The notes under the pieces: generated by a model
Databases searched by the model: none
Told to the model about the DNA's origin: nothing
The model's input: only the letters and a program-made list of their open reading frames with translations
Translations under genes and position numbers: made by a program
Part shown: positions 36,180 to 44,908 of the stretch, piece by piece
How the letters are laid out: each line of letters begins with the position of its first letter
How positions within the stretch are numbered: the stretch's first letter is position 1
Assembly (NCBI RefSeq): GCF_002976435.1
Contig: NZ_PUGF01000010.1
Location: 62,001-126,000 of the forward strand
Length of the DNA: 64,000 bases
From: Solimicrobium silvestre
Lineage (GTDB): Bacteria; Pseudomonadota; Gammaproteobacteria; Burkholderiales; Burkholderiaceae_D
Direction: 5' to 3'

Positions 36180-36974
36180 ATGAAGAAAGTTTTAATATCG
36201 TATGGACGGGCATTTTTATTGCAATTCAACATCAAAATGTTGCTGCTGTCTTTGCTGCCTAGTGTGCTGGCATTGGGTTTGTGGGCAGTTGTACTGTATT
36301 TTAGTCTCCAGCCATTAATTGATTTTTTACAGCAGTATTTTATTGATAATAATGGTTTTCAACTGGCAGGTAATATCCTGGGATTTTTAGGGCTATTAAC
36401 CTTAAAAGCCGTGATTGTGCCTTTAATCGCGATGTGGTTGCTACTGCCGTTGATGTTGCTCACCGCCTTGTTATTTGTCGCCTGCATTGCCATGCCGCTA
36501 ATTAATCGCAAAGTGAGCCAGCAATATTATCCGCAGTTGGAAAAAAAGCACGGCGGTGGTTGGTGGAGCAGTCTGGGTTATGCCTTGGTTTGCGTTGTTA
36601 TCTTTGTCTTTGCCTGGTTAATCAGCTTGCCGCTCACTTTATTCATGCATCTTGGCTTGATAATTCAGCCGGTTCTTTTAGGATGGGTCACGTACCGCGT
36701 CATGGCGCACGATGCTTTGGCTGTGCATGCCAGCGCAGAAGAGCGTAAAATTATTTTGAAGCAACATCGTTGGCAGCTTTGGACCGTGGGCATTATTGCC
36801 GGTTTACTGGGTGCTTTACCGGGCATGGTTTGGCTGGGTGGCGTGTTGTCGGTTGTATTTTTACCGCTGTTAGCCGCTGTCGCAATTTGGTTATATGTGC
36901 TGGTGTTTATGTTTTCCGGTTTGTGGTTTCAGTTATTTTGTTTGGATGCATTGCAACAGTTGCGGCAAGCTTAA
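36180..36974 (+). CDS. EI24 / CysZ-like membrane protein
   Basis: The 264-residue protein has about six membrane segments and the EI24-domain pattern (FLLQFNIKMLLLSLLPSVLA at the start and the long central helices). CysZ of this superfamily mediates sulfate uptake in enterobacteria, but many betaproteobacterial members have no assigned substrate. It is followed 27 bases later by the CinA-like gene. Confidence 0.8.
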   Translation: MKKVLISYGRAFLLQFNIKMLLLSLLPSVLALGLWAVVLYFSLQPLIDFLQQYFIDNNGFQLAGNILGFLGLLTLKAVIVPLIAMWLLLPLMLLTALLFVACIAMPLINRKVSQQYYPQLEKKHGGGWWSSLGYALVCVVIFVFAWLISLPLTLFMHLGLIIQPVLLGWVTYRVMAHDALAVHASAEERKIILKQHRWQLWTVGIIAGLLGALPGMVWLGGVLSVVFLPLLAAVAIWLYVLVFMFSGLWFQLFCLDALQQLRQA

Positions 36975-37001
36975 TTTTAATAAATTTTGAAAGTTTCCAT
37001 C

Positions 37002-37787
37002 ATGGCGATTGGTTTAATCATTATCGGTGACGAAATTTTATCCGGCAAACGTGCCGATAAACATTTTTCAAAAGTAGTGGAATTATTGTCTGCCCGTGGC
37101 TTGCAATTAGGCTGGACAGAAATTATAGGCGACGACCCTGAGCGCATCACCGCGACTTTACAACGCACGATGGCAACGAGCGATATCGTATTTTGTTGCG
37201 GCGGTATCGGCGCCACACCAGACGACCATACACGCCAGTGTGCCGCTGCTGCTTTAGGGGTTGATCTGGAGTTACACCCTGAAGCCAAAACGTTGATTCA
37301 GCAGCGCATTACGCAAACCTTACAGGAAGCTGGCAAGCCGGTTGACTTGAATACACCAGATCTTTTACATCGTTTAAAGATGGGCGAATTCCCCAAAGGC
37401 AGCAGCATTATTCCTAATTCGTATAATTTGATTCCCGGGTTTTTTAAAGCCAGCCATTATTTTGTGCCGGGTTTTCCTGTCATGGCCGAGCCGATGCTGA
37501 CTTGGGTGCTTGATACGCATTATTCGCATTTATTTCATCAACATGAGCGAGCAGAAAAATCCGTATTGATATTTGAAATTGCCGAGTCAACGCTCACGCC
37601 TTTGATGGAACAATTGGAAATTGATTTTCCGTTGATTAAAGTGTTTAGCTTGCCTAGTGTTGGTAACCATCAAATCAGGCGGCATATTGAATTAGGCGTT
37701 AAAGGCCAGCCAACGCAAGTGGAGCAAGCCTTCGCCGTTTTAGAGCAGGAGTTAGAGCTGCGGAATGCCGAATACGTCCCGGCTTAA
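37002..37787 (+). CDS. molybdopterin-binding (CinA N-terminal-like) protein
   Basis: ATG 37002 is preferred over TTG 36987. The 261-residue protein has the MoaB/Mog-like fold (IGLIIIGDEILSGKRADKH, CCGGIGATPDDHTRQ) found at the N terminus of CinA. The C-terminal nicotinamide-nucleotide amidase domain of full CinA is missing, so it is the short form. Function uncertain: nucleotide pyrophosphatase or competence-related in the full-length family. Confidence 0.85.
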   Translation: MAIGLIIIGDEILSGKRADKHFSKVVELLSARGLQLGWTEIIGDDPERITATLQRTMATSDIVFCCGGIGATPDDHTRQCAAAALGVDLELHPEAKTLIQQRITQTLQEAGKPVDLNTPDLLHRLKMGEFPKGSSIIPNSYNLIPGFFKASHYFVPGFPVMAEPMLTWVLDTHYSHLFHQHERAEKSVLIFEIAESTLTPLMEQLEIDFPLIKVFSLPSVGNHQIRRHIELGVKGQPTQVEQAFAVLEQELELRNAEYVPA

Positions 37788-37801
37788 TTTCAATTTTTAA
37801 G

Positions 37802-38254
37802 TTAAGCACCGCGCCAAGGTAAGCCGGCATGACACCAGCCAGCGATTGCTTTGCGGTGCCCGTGCTGATCTTTGTCGCCTTCAAAACCTTCCAAAATGTC
37901 GTAACACTGCGTGTAACCATGTTCGGTAGCCAGTTGCGCTGCGCTGCGCGAGCGCACTCCGGAACGGCATAAAAACAGCAAAACCGTTTCTTTGTCAGCG
38001 ACTTGTGCGGCTAATTCGCTTAAAAAATCGGCGTTATGTTTGGTTGGATATAAATTCCATTGCACCGCGTGTAATTGAGCTGGGTTAATTTGCACCTGCC
38101 CAACCCAGTCGCGTTCGGCATTGGTGCGGACATCGATTAACTGTACCGCCGTATCGCTTTCCAGTAACTGAAATGCTTCCTGCGGAGTCACCGCGCCAGC
38201 GTAGGGCAGGGACATTCCGCGTTGCTGGGCTTGATCGAGTATTGCTTTTGTCAT
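37802..38254 (-). CDS. rhodanese-domain protein
   Basis: ATG 38254 is taken instead of TTG 38266, since GGGA lies before it. The roughly 150-residue single rhodanese domain has the active-site loop CRSGVRSRSAA with catalytic Cys and the family block LIDVRTNAERDWVG. It would transfer sulfane sulfur from an unknown donor. It converges with the CinA-like gene, 14 bases apart. Confidence 0.9.
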   Translation of the reverse strand: MTKAILDQAQQRGMSLPYAGAVTPQEAFQLLESDTAVQLIDVRTNAERDWVGQVQINPAQLHAVQWNLYPTKHNADFLSELAAQVADKETVLLFLCRSGVRSRSAAQLATEHGYTQCYDILEGFEGDKDQHGHRKAIAGWCHAGLPWRGA

Positions 38255-38377
38255 GTCGTATCCCAAATGAAATTAAGATAATAAAAACCACATTATGCGA
38301 GGTTTTTTCAGGATTAAATCGAAGTTAAGCAGGATTTTCTTTAAAATATTGCCTAGAATAATGCCTGAATTCGTCGT

Positions 38378-38461
38378 GCTCCATTTTGATGCGACTTTCA
38401 ACGTAAGGTTATATTTCGCACCAAATTGGAATTTTATTTAGCTAAAGCACCATTTTGGTGC
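38378..38461 (+). promoter_or_regulatory. three NtrC-like sites upstream of glnA
   Basis: GCACC-ATTTT-GGTGC (38447-38461) is a perfect palindrome of the NtrC type. GCACC-AAATT-GGAAT (38418-38432) and GCTCC-ATTTT-GATGC (38378-38392) are degraded versions. Centres lie 29 and 40 bases apart, upstream of the sigma-54 promoter at 38546, as at other glnA genes. Confidence 0.75.
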
Positions 38462-38545
38462 AATAATTTTATGTGGGTTAATGTTATTTACCTTCGTAAA
38501 GCTAAAATAAGTCGATTTTGCTTAAATATTAATCAGAATGTAACT

Positions 38546-38561
38546 TGGCATAGAACCTGCT
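38546..38561 (+). promoter_or_regulatory. sigma-54 promoter of glnA
   Basis: TTGGCATAGAACCTGCTT contains GG (38547-38548) and GC (38559-38560) exactly 12 bases apart, as needed for -24/-12 recognition. The NtrC-like sites lie about 85-170 bases upstream. Transcription would start near 38572, leaving an 80-base leader. The 384-base gap between the rhodanese gene and glnA is thus a control region. Confidence 0.75.
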
Positions 38562-38651
38562 TATAGTTGGTGCGCGTAATGGATCAAGGTGGGCAGTTTT
38601 AGCATCGTTGATTTTCAACAAATCTATTTAGTTTTCTTTAAGGAGTTTCGC

Positions 38652-40067
38652 ATGGCGATGACAGTGGCAGAAGTATTGAAAATGGCGAAAGACAATGAAG
38701 TTAAATTCGTTGATTTTCGTTTTACAGACACACGCGGTAAAGAGCAACATGTAACCGTGCCAGTATCTCAATTCGATATCGATAAATTTGAATCCGGCCA
38801 CGCTTTTGATGGTTCTTCCATCGCGGGTTGGAAAGGAATTGAATCTTCTGACATGTTGTTGATGCCAGATCCGAATACCGCCAATATCGATCCGTTCATG
38901 GAAGAAACCACATTGTTCATGCAATGCGACGTGATCGAGCCTTCCGATGGAAAAGGTTATGACCGTGATCCACGTTCGATCGCTAAACGTGCAGAAGCCT
39001 ATTTGAAATCAACAGGTTTAGGCGACACAGCCTACTTTGGTCCAGAACCAGAATTTTTCATTTTTGACGGCGTGCGCTGGAAAATCGACATGTCCGGTTG
39101 CTTCGTAAAAATTGACTCCGGTGAAGCGTCCTGGTCAACCGATGCAAAAATCGAAGGCGGCAATACTGGCCATCGTCCGACTGTAAAAGGCGGTTATTTC
39201 CCAGTTCCACCGGTTGATAGTTTCCAAGATATGCGTTCAGAAATGTGTTTGATTCTGGAAAGCCTGGGCATTCCGGTTGAAGTGCATCACCACGAAGTGG
39301 CTGGCGCGGGTCAAAATGAAATCGGCACTAAATTTTCTACTTTAGTAGAACGCGCTGATTGGACTCAAAACTTGAAATACGTGGTTTGGAACGTAGCGCA
39401 CACCTACGGCAAAACAGCGACTTTCATGCCTAAACCTATCGTTGGTGACAATGGTTCCGGTATGCACGTACATCAATCCGTTTGGAAAGATGGTAAGAAC
39501 TTGTTTGCTGGCGACGGCTATGCAGGTTTGTCTGAATTCGCTTTGTATTACATCGGCGGTATCATCAAACATGCGCGCGCATTGAATGCGATTACTAACC
39601 CAGGTACTAACTCCTACAAGCGCTTAGTACCAGGTTACGAAGCGCCGGTTAAGTTGGCTTACTCTGCACGTAACCGTTCAGCTTCTATCCGTATTCCTTA
39701 CGTAGCGAATCCAAAAGGCCGTCGCGTTGAAGCACGTTTCCCAGATCCTTTGGCTAACCCGTATTTGTGTTTTGCTGCGTTGTTGATGGCTGGTTTAGAT
39801 GGCGTTCAAAACAAGATACATCCGGGCGAAGCAGCATCGAAAGATCTGTACCATTTGCCACCAGAAGAAGATGCATTGATCCCAACAGTATGCGAATCGT
39901 TGGAACAAGCATTAGGTTATCTGGACAAAGATCGTGAATTCTTGACACGCGGTGGTGTGTTCAGCGACACGATGATCGATGCTTACATCGAATTGAAGAA
40001 AAAAGAAGTAGAACGTTTAAACATGACAACTCACCCAGTTGAGTTCGATATGTACTACTCACTTTGA
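38652..40067 (+). CDS. glnA: glutamine synthetase type I
   Basis: ATG 38652 follows AAGGAG with six bases spacing. The longer frame from 38589 lacks this. The 471-residue dodecameric GSI makes glutamine from glutamate, ammonia and ATP. It shows [38 protein letters not shown] and the adenylylation loop around LYHLPPEE, so GlnE-type covalent control is likely. It is regulated at the sigma-54/NtrC region upstream, and ntrB/ntrC follow it. Confidence 0.98.
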   Translation: MAMTVAEVLKMAKDNEVKFVDFRFTDTRGKEQHVTVPVSQFDIDKFESGHAFDGSSIAGWKGIESSDMLLMPDPNTANIDPFMEETTLFMQCDVIEPSDGKGYDRDPRSIAKRAEAYLKSTGLGDTAYFGPEPEFFIFDGVRWKIDMSGCFVKIDSGEASWSTDAKIEGGNTGHRPTVKGGYFPVPPVDSFQDMRSEMCLILESLGIPVEVHHHEVAGAGQNEIGTKFSTLVERADWTQNLKYVVWNVAHTYGKTATFMPKPIVGDNGSGMHVHQSVWKDGKNLFAGDGYAGLSEFALYYIGGIIKHARALNAITNPGTNSYKRLVPGYEAPVKLAYSARNRSASIRIPYVANPKGRRVEARFPDPLANPYLCFAALLMAGLDGVQNKIHPGEAASKDLYHLPPEEDALIPTVCESLEQALGYLDKDREFLTRGGVFSDTMIDAYIELKKKEVERLNMTTHPVEFDMYYSL

Positions 40068-40118
40068 TTTTGTCGGATTTTGTCTAACTAATCACAAAGA
40101 TAAGTGTAAGTGAAGTGT

Positions 40119-40146
40119 AAAAAAGCGAGGCATGCCTCGCTTTTTT
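40119..40146. terminator. terminator after glnA
   Basis: The perfect palindrome GCGAGGCATGCCTCGC is flanked by six A and six T, about 50 bases after the glnA stop. Confidence 0.93.
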
Positions 40147-40216
40147 CATGTTTTCTATTGGTAATGTAGTTGTTCTTGTTTTACACTAACATATCAATAT
40201 GAAATAGAATCATTCC

Positions 40217-40678
40217 ATGAAACAACTTTTAATATCAGCTTTAATTCTTATTAGTGTCAATTGGGCTCATGCAGATTCCGATATCTTTGTTTGCGTTGAT
40301 GCAAACGGCGTAAAAACCTTTGGCAATGTCGGTGAGGGTAAGGGCTGTAAAAAAGTTGATTTACCTGGACTCAACACATTCCCTGCTCCCACGGCTAAAA
40401 AAGTTGGAAAAGCGCCTGGCGACTTTCCAAAAATAGATGACTCCACACAAAAGAAACGTGATGCGGAACGCCGGCAAATCTTATCTGATGAATTAAAAGC
40501 AGAGCAAAAGAAACTGGCCGATTTGAACGCCCAATATAATAACGGTGAGCCAGAACGCCAAGGTGGTGAACGTAATTACGCCAAATACCAAGAGCGTACC
40601 GAAAATTTGAAAGAAGATGTCAATCGCGCGCAACAAAACGTCGATGCGTTGCAACGTGAAATTAATGGTTTGAATTAA
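40217..40678 (+). CDS. DUF4124-domain periplasmic protein
   Basis: The 153-residue protein has a signal peptide (cleaved near AHADS) and a DUF4124 segment (IFVCVDANGVKTFGNVGEGKGC), then a long charged helix with coiled-coil character (RQILSDELKAEQKKLADLN). It lies between glnA and ntrB. The role is unknown. Confidence 0.85.
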   Translation: MKQLLISALILISVNWAHADSDIFVCVDANGVKTFGNVGEGKGCKKVDLPGLNTFPAPTAKKVGKAPGDFPKIDDSTQKKRDAERRQILSDELKAEQKKLADLNAQYNNGEPERQGGERNYAKYQERTENLKEDVNRAQQNVDALQREINGLN

Positions 40679-40703
40679 TCGCGCATAGCGCTTCAGGAAG
40701 TAC

Positions 40704-40726
40704 GGCTGCTTAGGCGGCCTTTTTTT
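40704..40726 (+). terminator. terminator-like hairpin 10 bases before ntrB
   Basis: GGCTGC pairs with GCGGCC (one G-U) around loop TTAG and is followed by seven T. It ends just before ATG 40737. It would end the DUF4124 transcript or attenuate read-through into ntrBC. Confidence 0.6.
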
Positions 40727-40736
40727 ATGGTGAATC

Positions 40737-41807
40737 ATGGAAAGAACAGCTTCATTCGCCGGGCTGGATTTATTAGCGTCCAGCGTGCTGGTATTGGACG
40801 GGCAGGGCTGCATTCGCTATGCAAATGCGGCGGCAGAAGATTTACTCAAGACCTCGCTTAAGTCGCTCTCCAATCAAAAAATGGCCGATCTTTTTATGAA
40901 CGGGCAAGAGTTGCAGCATCTTTTTGAGCAAGCCCTGGAATACCAGTTTGCCGACAAGCGCCAGGATCTAATATTAGAACGCGCCGGCCACGAACCGCTG
41001 CAAGTGCATAGTATTTTCACTGTCTTGGATAATTCAGATACGCCGGTGTTGATTGAGCTGCGTGAGAATGTGCAGCAAATCAAGCAAGACCGTGAAGATC
41101 GCATGCTCGATCATAGTCAGGCAAATAAAGAACTGATACGCAACCTGGCGCATGAAATTAAAAACCCCTTGGGCGGTATTCGCGGTGCAGCGCAATTGCT
41201 TGAGATGGAATTACCCGAGCGCCATGCTAAAGAATTGCGCGAATATACCCAAGTCATTATCAAAGAAGCCGATCGCCTGCAAACGCTGGTGGATAGATTA
41301 TTGGCCCCGCATCGTTTGCCGCACATCGTCGGTGATGTGAATATTCATGAAGTCTGTGAGCGGGTACGCAGTTTGATTATGGCGGAGTTCCCGCTGGGCT
41401 TAACCATTCAACGTGATTACGATTTATCGATTCCCGATTTTCGTGGCGACGTAGAACAGCTGATTCAAAGTGTTTTAAACATCGCCCACAATGCAGCGCA
41501 AGCCTTGGCGGAACGGATAGAACTGGGCGATGCCGAGCTGATTTTTAAAACGCGGGTAGTGCGCCAAGTGACCATTGCCAAGATACGTTACAGGCTGGCA
41601 TTAGACTTGCATATCATTGACAATGGACCGGGAATTTCGGCCGATATTGTTGATCGCATTTTCTTTCCTTTAGTGTCTGGCCGCGACGGCGGCAGTGGTT
41701 TGGGCTTAACGTTGGCGCAAACTTTTGTACAGCAGCATTTAGGCGTGATTGAATGTGAGAGTCGGCCGGGCGTCACGGATTTTAGAGTGCTAATTCCGCT
41801 TCCTTAA
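40737..41807 (+). CDS. glnL: nitrogen regulation sensor kinase NtrB
   Basis: The 356-residue soluble kinase has an N-terminal PAS domain (about 10-110), phospho-accepting His139 in NLAHEIKNPLGGIRGAAQLL, and ATP-binding boxes HNAAQALAERI, DNGPGISADI and GGSGLGLTLAQ. It phosphorylates NtrC under nitrogen limitation, under control of a PII protein not in the window. It is transcribed with ntrC 15 bases downstream. Confidence 0.96.
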   Translation: MERTASFAGLDLLASSVLVLDGQGCIRYANAAAEDLLKTSLKSLSNQKMADLFMNGQELQHLFEQALEYQFADKRQDLILERAGHEPLQVHSIFTVLDNSDTPVLIELRENVQQIKQDREDRMLDHSQANKELIRNLAHEIKNPLGGIRGAAQLLEMELPERHAKELREYTQVIIKEADRLQTLVDRLLAPHRLPHIVGDVNIHEVCERVRSLIMAEFPLGLTIQRDYDLSIPDFRGDVEQLIQSVLNIAHNAAQALAERIELGDAELIFKTRVVRQVTIAKIRYRLALDLHIIDNGPGISADIVDRIFFPLVSGRDGGSGLGLTLAQTFVQQHLGVIECESRPGVTDFRVLIPLP

Positions 41808-41822
41808 GCGAGAAAAATAAAT

Positions 41823-43295
41823 ATGAAACCAATCTGGTTAGTGGATGATGACGAGTCGATACGCTGGGTGCTAGAAAAAGCCCTGGCACGACAAAATTTG
41901 GTGACGCGCAGTTTTAGTAATGCACGTGATGCACTCGCCGCCCTGGAGCACGAAGCTCCGCAAGTGTTGGTATCTGACATCCGTATGCACGGAATTTCCG
42001 GTTTAACCTTATTGCAAAAAGTAAAAGAAGTGCATCCCGGTTTGCCGGTGATAGTCATGACGGCTTTTTCCGACCTGGATTCCGCAGTAGCCGCGTTCCA
42101 AGGTGGTGCATTCGATTACTTAGCCAAGCCGTTTGATCTGGATAAAGCCGTTGAGTTAATTCGACGTGCTCTGGAAGAAAGCCTGCGCGAAATAAGTGTT
42201 GAGCAATTGTCGTCCGAAACACCGGAAATACTCGGTCAGGCCGCTGCGATGCAAGATGTTTTCAGGGCGATTGGCCGCTTGGCGCAATCGAATGTTACGG
42301 TGTTAATCACCGGTGAATCGGGTACGGGTAAAGAGCTGGTTGCGCGCGCATTACACAAACATAGCCCGCGTTCGCAGCAGCCGATGATCTCGTTAAATAC
42401 CGCTGCCATTCCTAAAGATTTACTTGAGTCAGAATTGTTTGGGCACGAACGTGGTGCATTTACTGGTGCACAAACGGCGCGTCGTGGACGGTTTGAACAG
42501 GCCGAAGGTGGCACGCTGTTTTTGGACGAAATCGGCGATATGCCATTTGATCTGCAAACGCGTTTGTTGCGGGTACTTTCAGACGGTCATTTTTATCGGG
42601 TTGGTGGACATCAGCCAATTAAATCTAACGTGCGCGTGATCGCGGCGACCCATCAAAATTTAGAACATCGGGTACAACAAGGTTTATTTCGGGAAGACTT
42701 GTACCATCGCTTAAATGTGATCCGGCTGCGGATTCCTAGTTTGCGTGAGCGACGCGAAGACATCCCGATTTTAACTCGCCATTTCCTCATGCAAAGTGCT
42801 TTGCAACTGGGTGTTGAAAGCAAGCGCCTGAGCGAATCGGCGATGCAGTTTTTAAGTCAGTTAACGTTGCCGGGAAATGTCCGTCAGCTGGAAAATTTAT
42901 GCAACTGGATCGTCGTGATGGCACCCGGTCAGACTGTCGAAATTAAAGATCTGCCGCCTGAGTTGTTGGAGCGTGCTGGAGTTTCAGTGCCTCATCAACA
43001 ATCGCCGGATATACAAGCGGCCGTTAATGCAATAGCGCCATTGGTTGATGCTACTGATCACACAAATCTACCTGCCAATTGGCAGTCTTTGCTGGAGAGT
43101 GAAGCGGCGGCCATGTTGGAAGTAAATCAGCCTGATGTGATGGGAAACTTGTCCAGGCAATTTGAAACGATTTTAATTAAATCTGCGCTGAAATTTACCC
43201 ACGGCCGAAAAAATGAAGCAGCGATCAGGCTAGGCATCGGTCGCAATACAATCACCCGAAAATTGGCTGAGTTAGATATCGATAGCAAGGAATAA
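41823..43295 (+). CDS. glnG: nitrogen regulation response regulator NtrC
   Basis: The 490-residue sigma-54 activator has a receiver domain (phospho-acceptor Asp52 in VSDIRMHG), an AAA+ domain with Walker A GESGTGKE and the sigma-54 contact loop GAFTGA, and a C-terminal Fis-type helix-turn-helix (EAAIRLGIGRNTITRKLAEL). It is the likely activator of glnA at the upstream sites. The acetyltransferase gene starts two bases after its stop. Confidence 0.97.
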   Translation: MKPIWLVDDDESIRWVLEKALARQNLVTRSFSNARDALAALEHEAPQVLVSDIRMHGISGLTLLQKVKEVHPGLPVIVMTAFSDLDSAVAAFQGGAFDYLAKPFDLDKAVELIRRALEESLREISVEQLSSETPEILGQAAAMQDVFRAIGRLAQSNVTVLITGESGTGKELVARALHKHSPRSQQPMISLNTAAIPKDLLESELFGHERGAFTGAQTARRGRFEQAEGGTLFLDEIGDMPFDLQTRLLRVLSDGHFYRVGGHQPIKSNVRVIAATHQNLEHRVQQGLFREDLYHRLNVIRLRIPSLRERREDIPILTRHFLMQSALQLGVESKRLSESAMQFLSQLTLPGNVRQLENLCNWIVVMAPGQTVEIKDLPPELLERAGVSVPHQQSPDIQAAVNAIAPLVDATDHTNLPANWQSLLESEAAAMLEVNQPDVMGNLSRQFETILIKSALKFTHGRKNEAAIRLGIGRNTITRKLAELDIDSKE

Positions 43296-43296
43296 C

Positions 43297-43806
43297 ATGA
43301 GTCCAAATGCTAGCGATATCTTGGTGCGCAGCGTGACGATTGCTGACGCTGGCGCACTCTGCGTTATTTACAATCACTACGTTTTGCATAGCACCATTTC
43401 ATTCGAAGAAGAGCCGATTAGCGAAGATGAAATGGCGCAGCGGATTGTGGGCGTGACGGTAAGTTTCCCGTGGCTGGTGGCGGAATTGAATGGGCGGATT
43501 TTGGGCTATGCCTACGCAAGTAAATGGCGGGTTCGGCATGCGTATCGTTTTGCGGTGGAGAGTTCTATTTACCTTGGTTCTGATGTAGCGGCTAAGGGTA
43601 TAGGAAGCTTGCTCTATCTTGAATTGATCAATGCATTAAAAGAGCAAAACGTTCACACCGTAATTGCCGGGATTGCCCTGCCTAATTTAGCTAGTATTTC
43701 CTTGCACAAAAAATTTGGTTTCGAGCCGGTGGCGCAATTTAAGGAAGTTGGTTTTAAAAAGAACGCATGGATTGACGTTATGTATTGGCAATTACTGTTG
43801 AAATAG
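43297..43806 (+). CDS. GNAT acetyltransferase, phosphinothricin-acetyltransferase-like
   Basis: The 169-residue protein of the Pat/MnaT type starts VRSVTIADAGALCVIYNHYVLHSTISFEE-like and has a GYAYASKWRVRHAYRFAVESSIY block and the acetyl-CoA loop AAKGIGSLLY. Members acetylate phosphinothricin or methionine sulfoximine and related amino acids, both glutamine synthetase inhibitors. The location directly after ntrC in a glutamine synthetase cluster is therefore suggestive. Confidence 0.88.
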   Translation: MSPNASDILVRSVTIADAGALCVIYNHYVLHSTISFEEEPISEDEMAQRIVGVTVSFPWLVAELNGRILGYAYASKWRVRHAYRFAVESSIYLGSDVAAKGIGSLLYLELINALKEQNVHTVIAGIALPNLASISLHKKFGFEPVAQFKEVGFKKNAWIDVMYWQLLLK

Positions 43807-43864
43807 TGCTGGAAATGTTCTAAAACTAAGGTAGATCTCAGGATTCTAACCAAAGGGGAAAGCG

Positions 43865-44692
43865 ATGAACTTCGATGCATTATTTTTACAACAACATGCA
43901 CTGCCAACGATTCCTAAAGTTGTTCAAGAGGTTATTGATAGTTTTAATAATGATCGCGTTTCCGTTGAAGATATTGCGCAAAAATTAGCTGCTGATCAAG
44001 TATTAAGTGCCAAAATTCTCAGATTGGCCAACTCTTCTTATTACCATGTCTCGCGCAGTATCGGCACTGTTGATGATGCCGTGTTGATGCTGGGATTTAT
44101 GACGGTGCGTACTTTAGTGGTCTCCACCGGGCTGACCAATGGTTTTAAAAACGTCTCCGGTTTCGATTTGAAGAAATTTTGGCGCTACAGCATGCACACC
44201 GCAGTTATTGCTAAATGGTTATCCAAACAGAAAAAAACTAATTCGGATTTTGCTTTTACGGTCGGCATGATGCACGCCATTGGGCAACTGGTGATGCATG
44301 CCGCCATGCCGGAAGAAATGATGGAAGTGGATAAAATAGCGGGTGCTTTAGATGCACGCCGGTTTGACATTGAAAGCAAATCGTTTGGTTATAATTTTGC
44401 CGATGTGGGTGCGGAATTGGCGGTGCGCTGGAAATTCCCTGATGAATTCGGTACCGCAATTCGTTGTTTCCCGCATCCACTGGAACATGACAACTTTGAT
44501 CCAATGGCCGGGATTATTCACTTGGCCGCATGGCGTTCCCGAGCGTTTGAACATGACCTTACTGCCGAGGAGATGCAGGCTACTTTCCCTACTGAGGTGG
44601 CAGCTAAATTAAATATCCGAATCGACATGATACTGACCGATATGCCGGGTATAAGTGAGTTGAGCGAAGGGTTGGAGAGTTTGGTTGGCTAG
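43865..44692 (+). CDS. HDOD-domain signalling protein
   Basis: The 275-residue protein is almost entirely one HDOD domain (LPTIPKVVQEVIDSFNND, LAADQVLSAKILRLANSSYY, GMMHAIGQLVMH). HDOD proteins lack the HD-GYP catalytic residues and act as signalling adaptors. AGGGGAAAG precedes ATG 43865. Confidence 0.9.
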   Translation: MNFDALFLQQHALPTIPKVVQEVIDSFNNDRVSVEDIAQKLAADQVLSAKILRLANSSYYHVSRSIGTVDDAVLMLGFMTVRTLVVSTGLTNGFKNVSGFDLKKFWRYSMHTAVIAKWLSKQKKTNSDFAFTVGMMHAIGQLVMHAAMPEEMMEVDKIAGALDARRFDIESKSFGYNFADVGAELAVRWKFPDEFGTAIRCFPHPLEHDNFDPMAGIIHLAAWRSRAFEHDLTAEEMQATFPTEVAAKLNIRIDMILTDMPGISELSEGLESLVG

Positions 44693-44908
44693 GTAAGTTG
44701 GTGTGCGTGTGGGATAAAGATGGTCGCTAAGGAATTTCGCCCGCGGGGGCGAAATCGTTACGCAGGCGTGATGCATGCTTAACGAAACCCCTGCGTCACC
44801 ATCACGCAACCCTTGCGCTGCTTTATGTATGTTAAAAAATATAATAATTCGTTTATTTCCCCCATTCTGGCCGGTGCTAAACCGTCTTTTTAGGTTAGAA
44901 TCACGGCC
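44693..44908. other. 216-base intergenic stretch before dnaX with inverted repeats
   Basis: ATTTCGCCC and GGGCGAAAT (about 44733-44755) form a hairpin without a clear T run. GCGTGATG (about 44765) and CATCACGC (about 44800) form a wider one. The 4.5S RNA that sits before dnaX in many proteobacteria was looked for and its conserved GGTCAGGTCCGGAAGGAAGC was not found. Confidence 0.4.

Noticed and set aside
44693-44908. 4.5S RNA gene (ffs) upstream of dnaX
   Set aside because: The conserved GGUCAGGUCCGGAAGGAAGC core is absent on both strands. Only generic hairpins are present.
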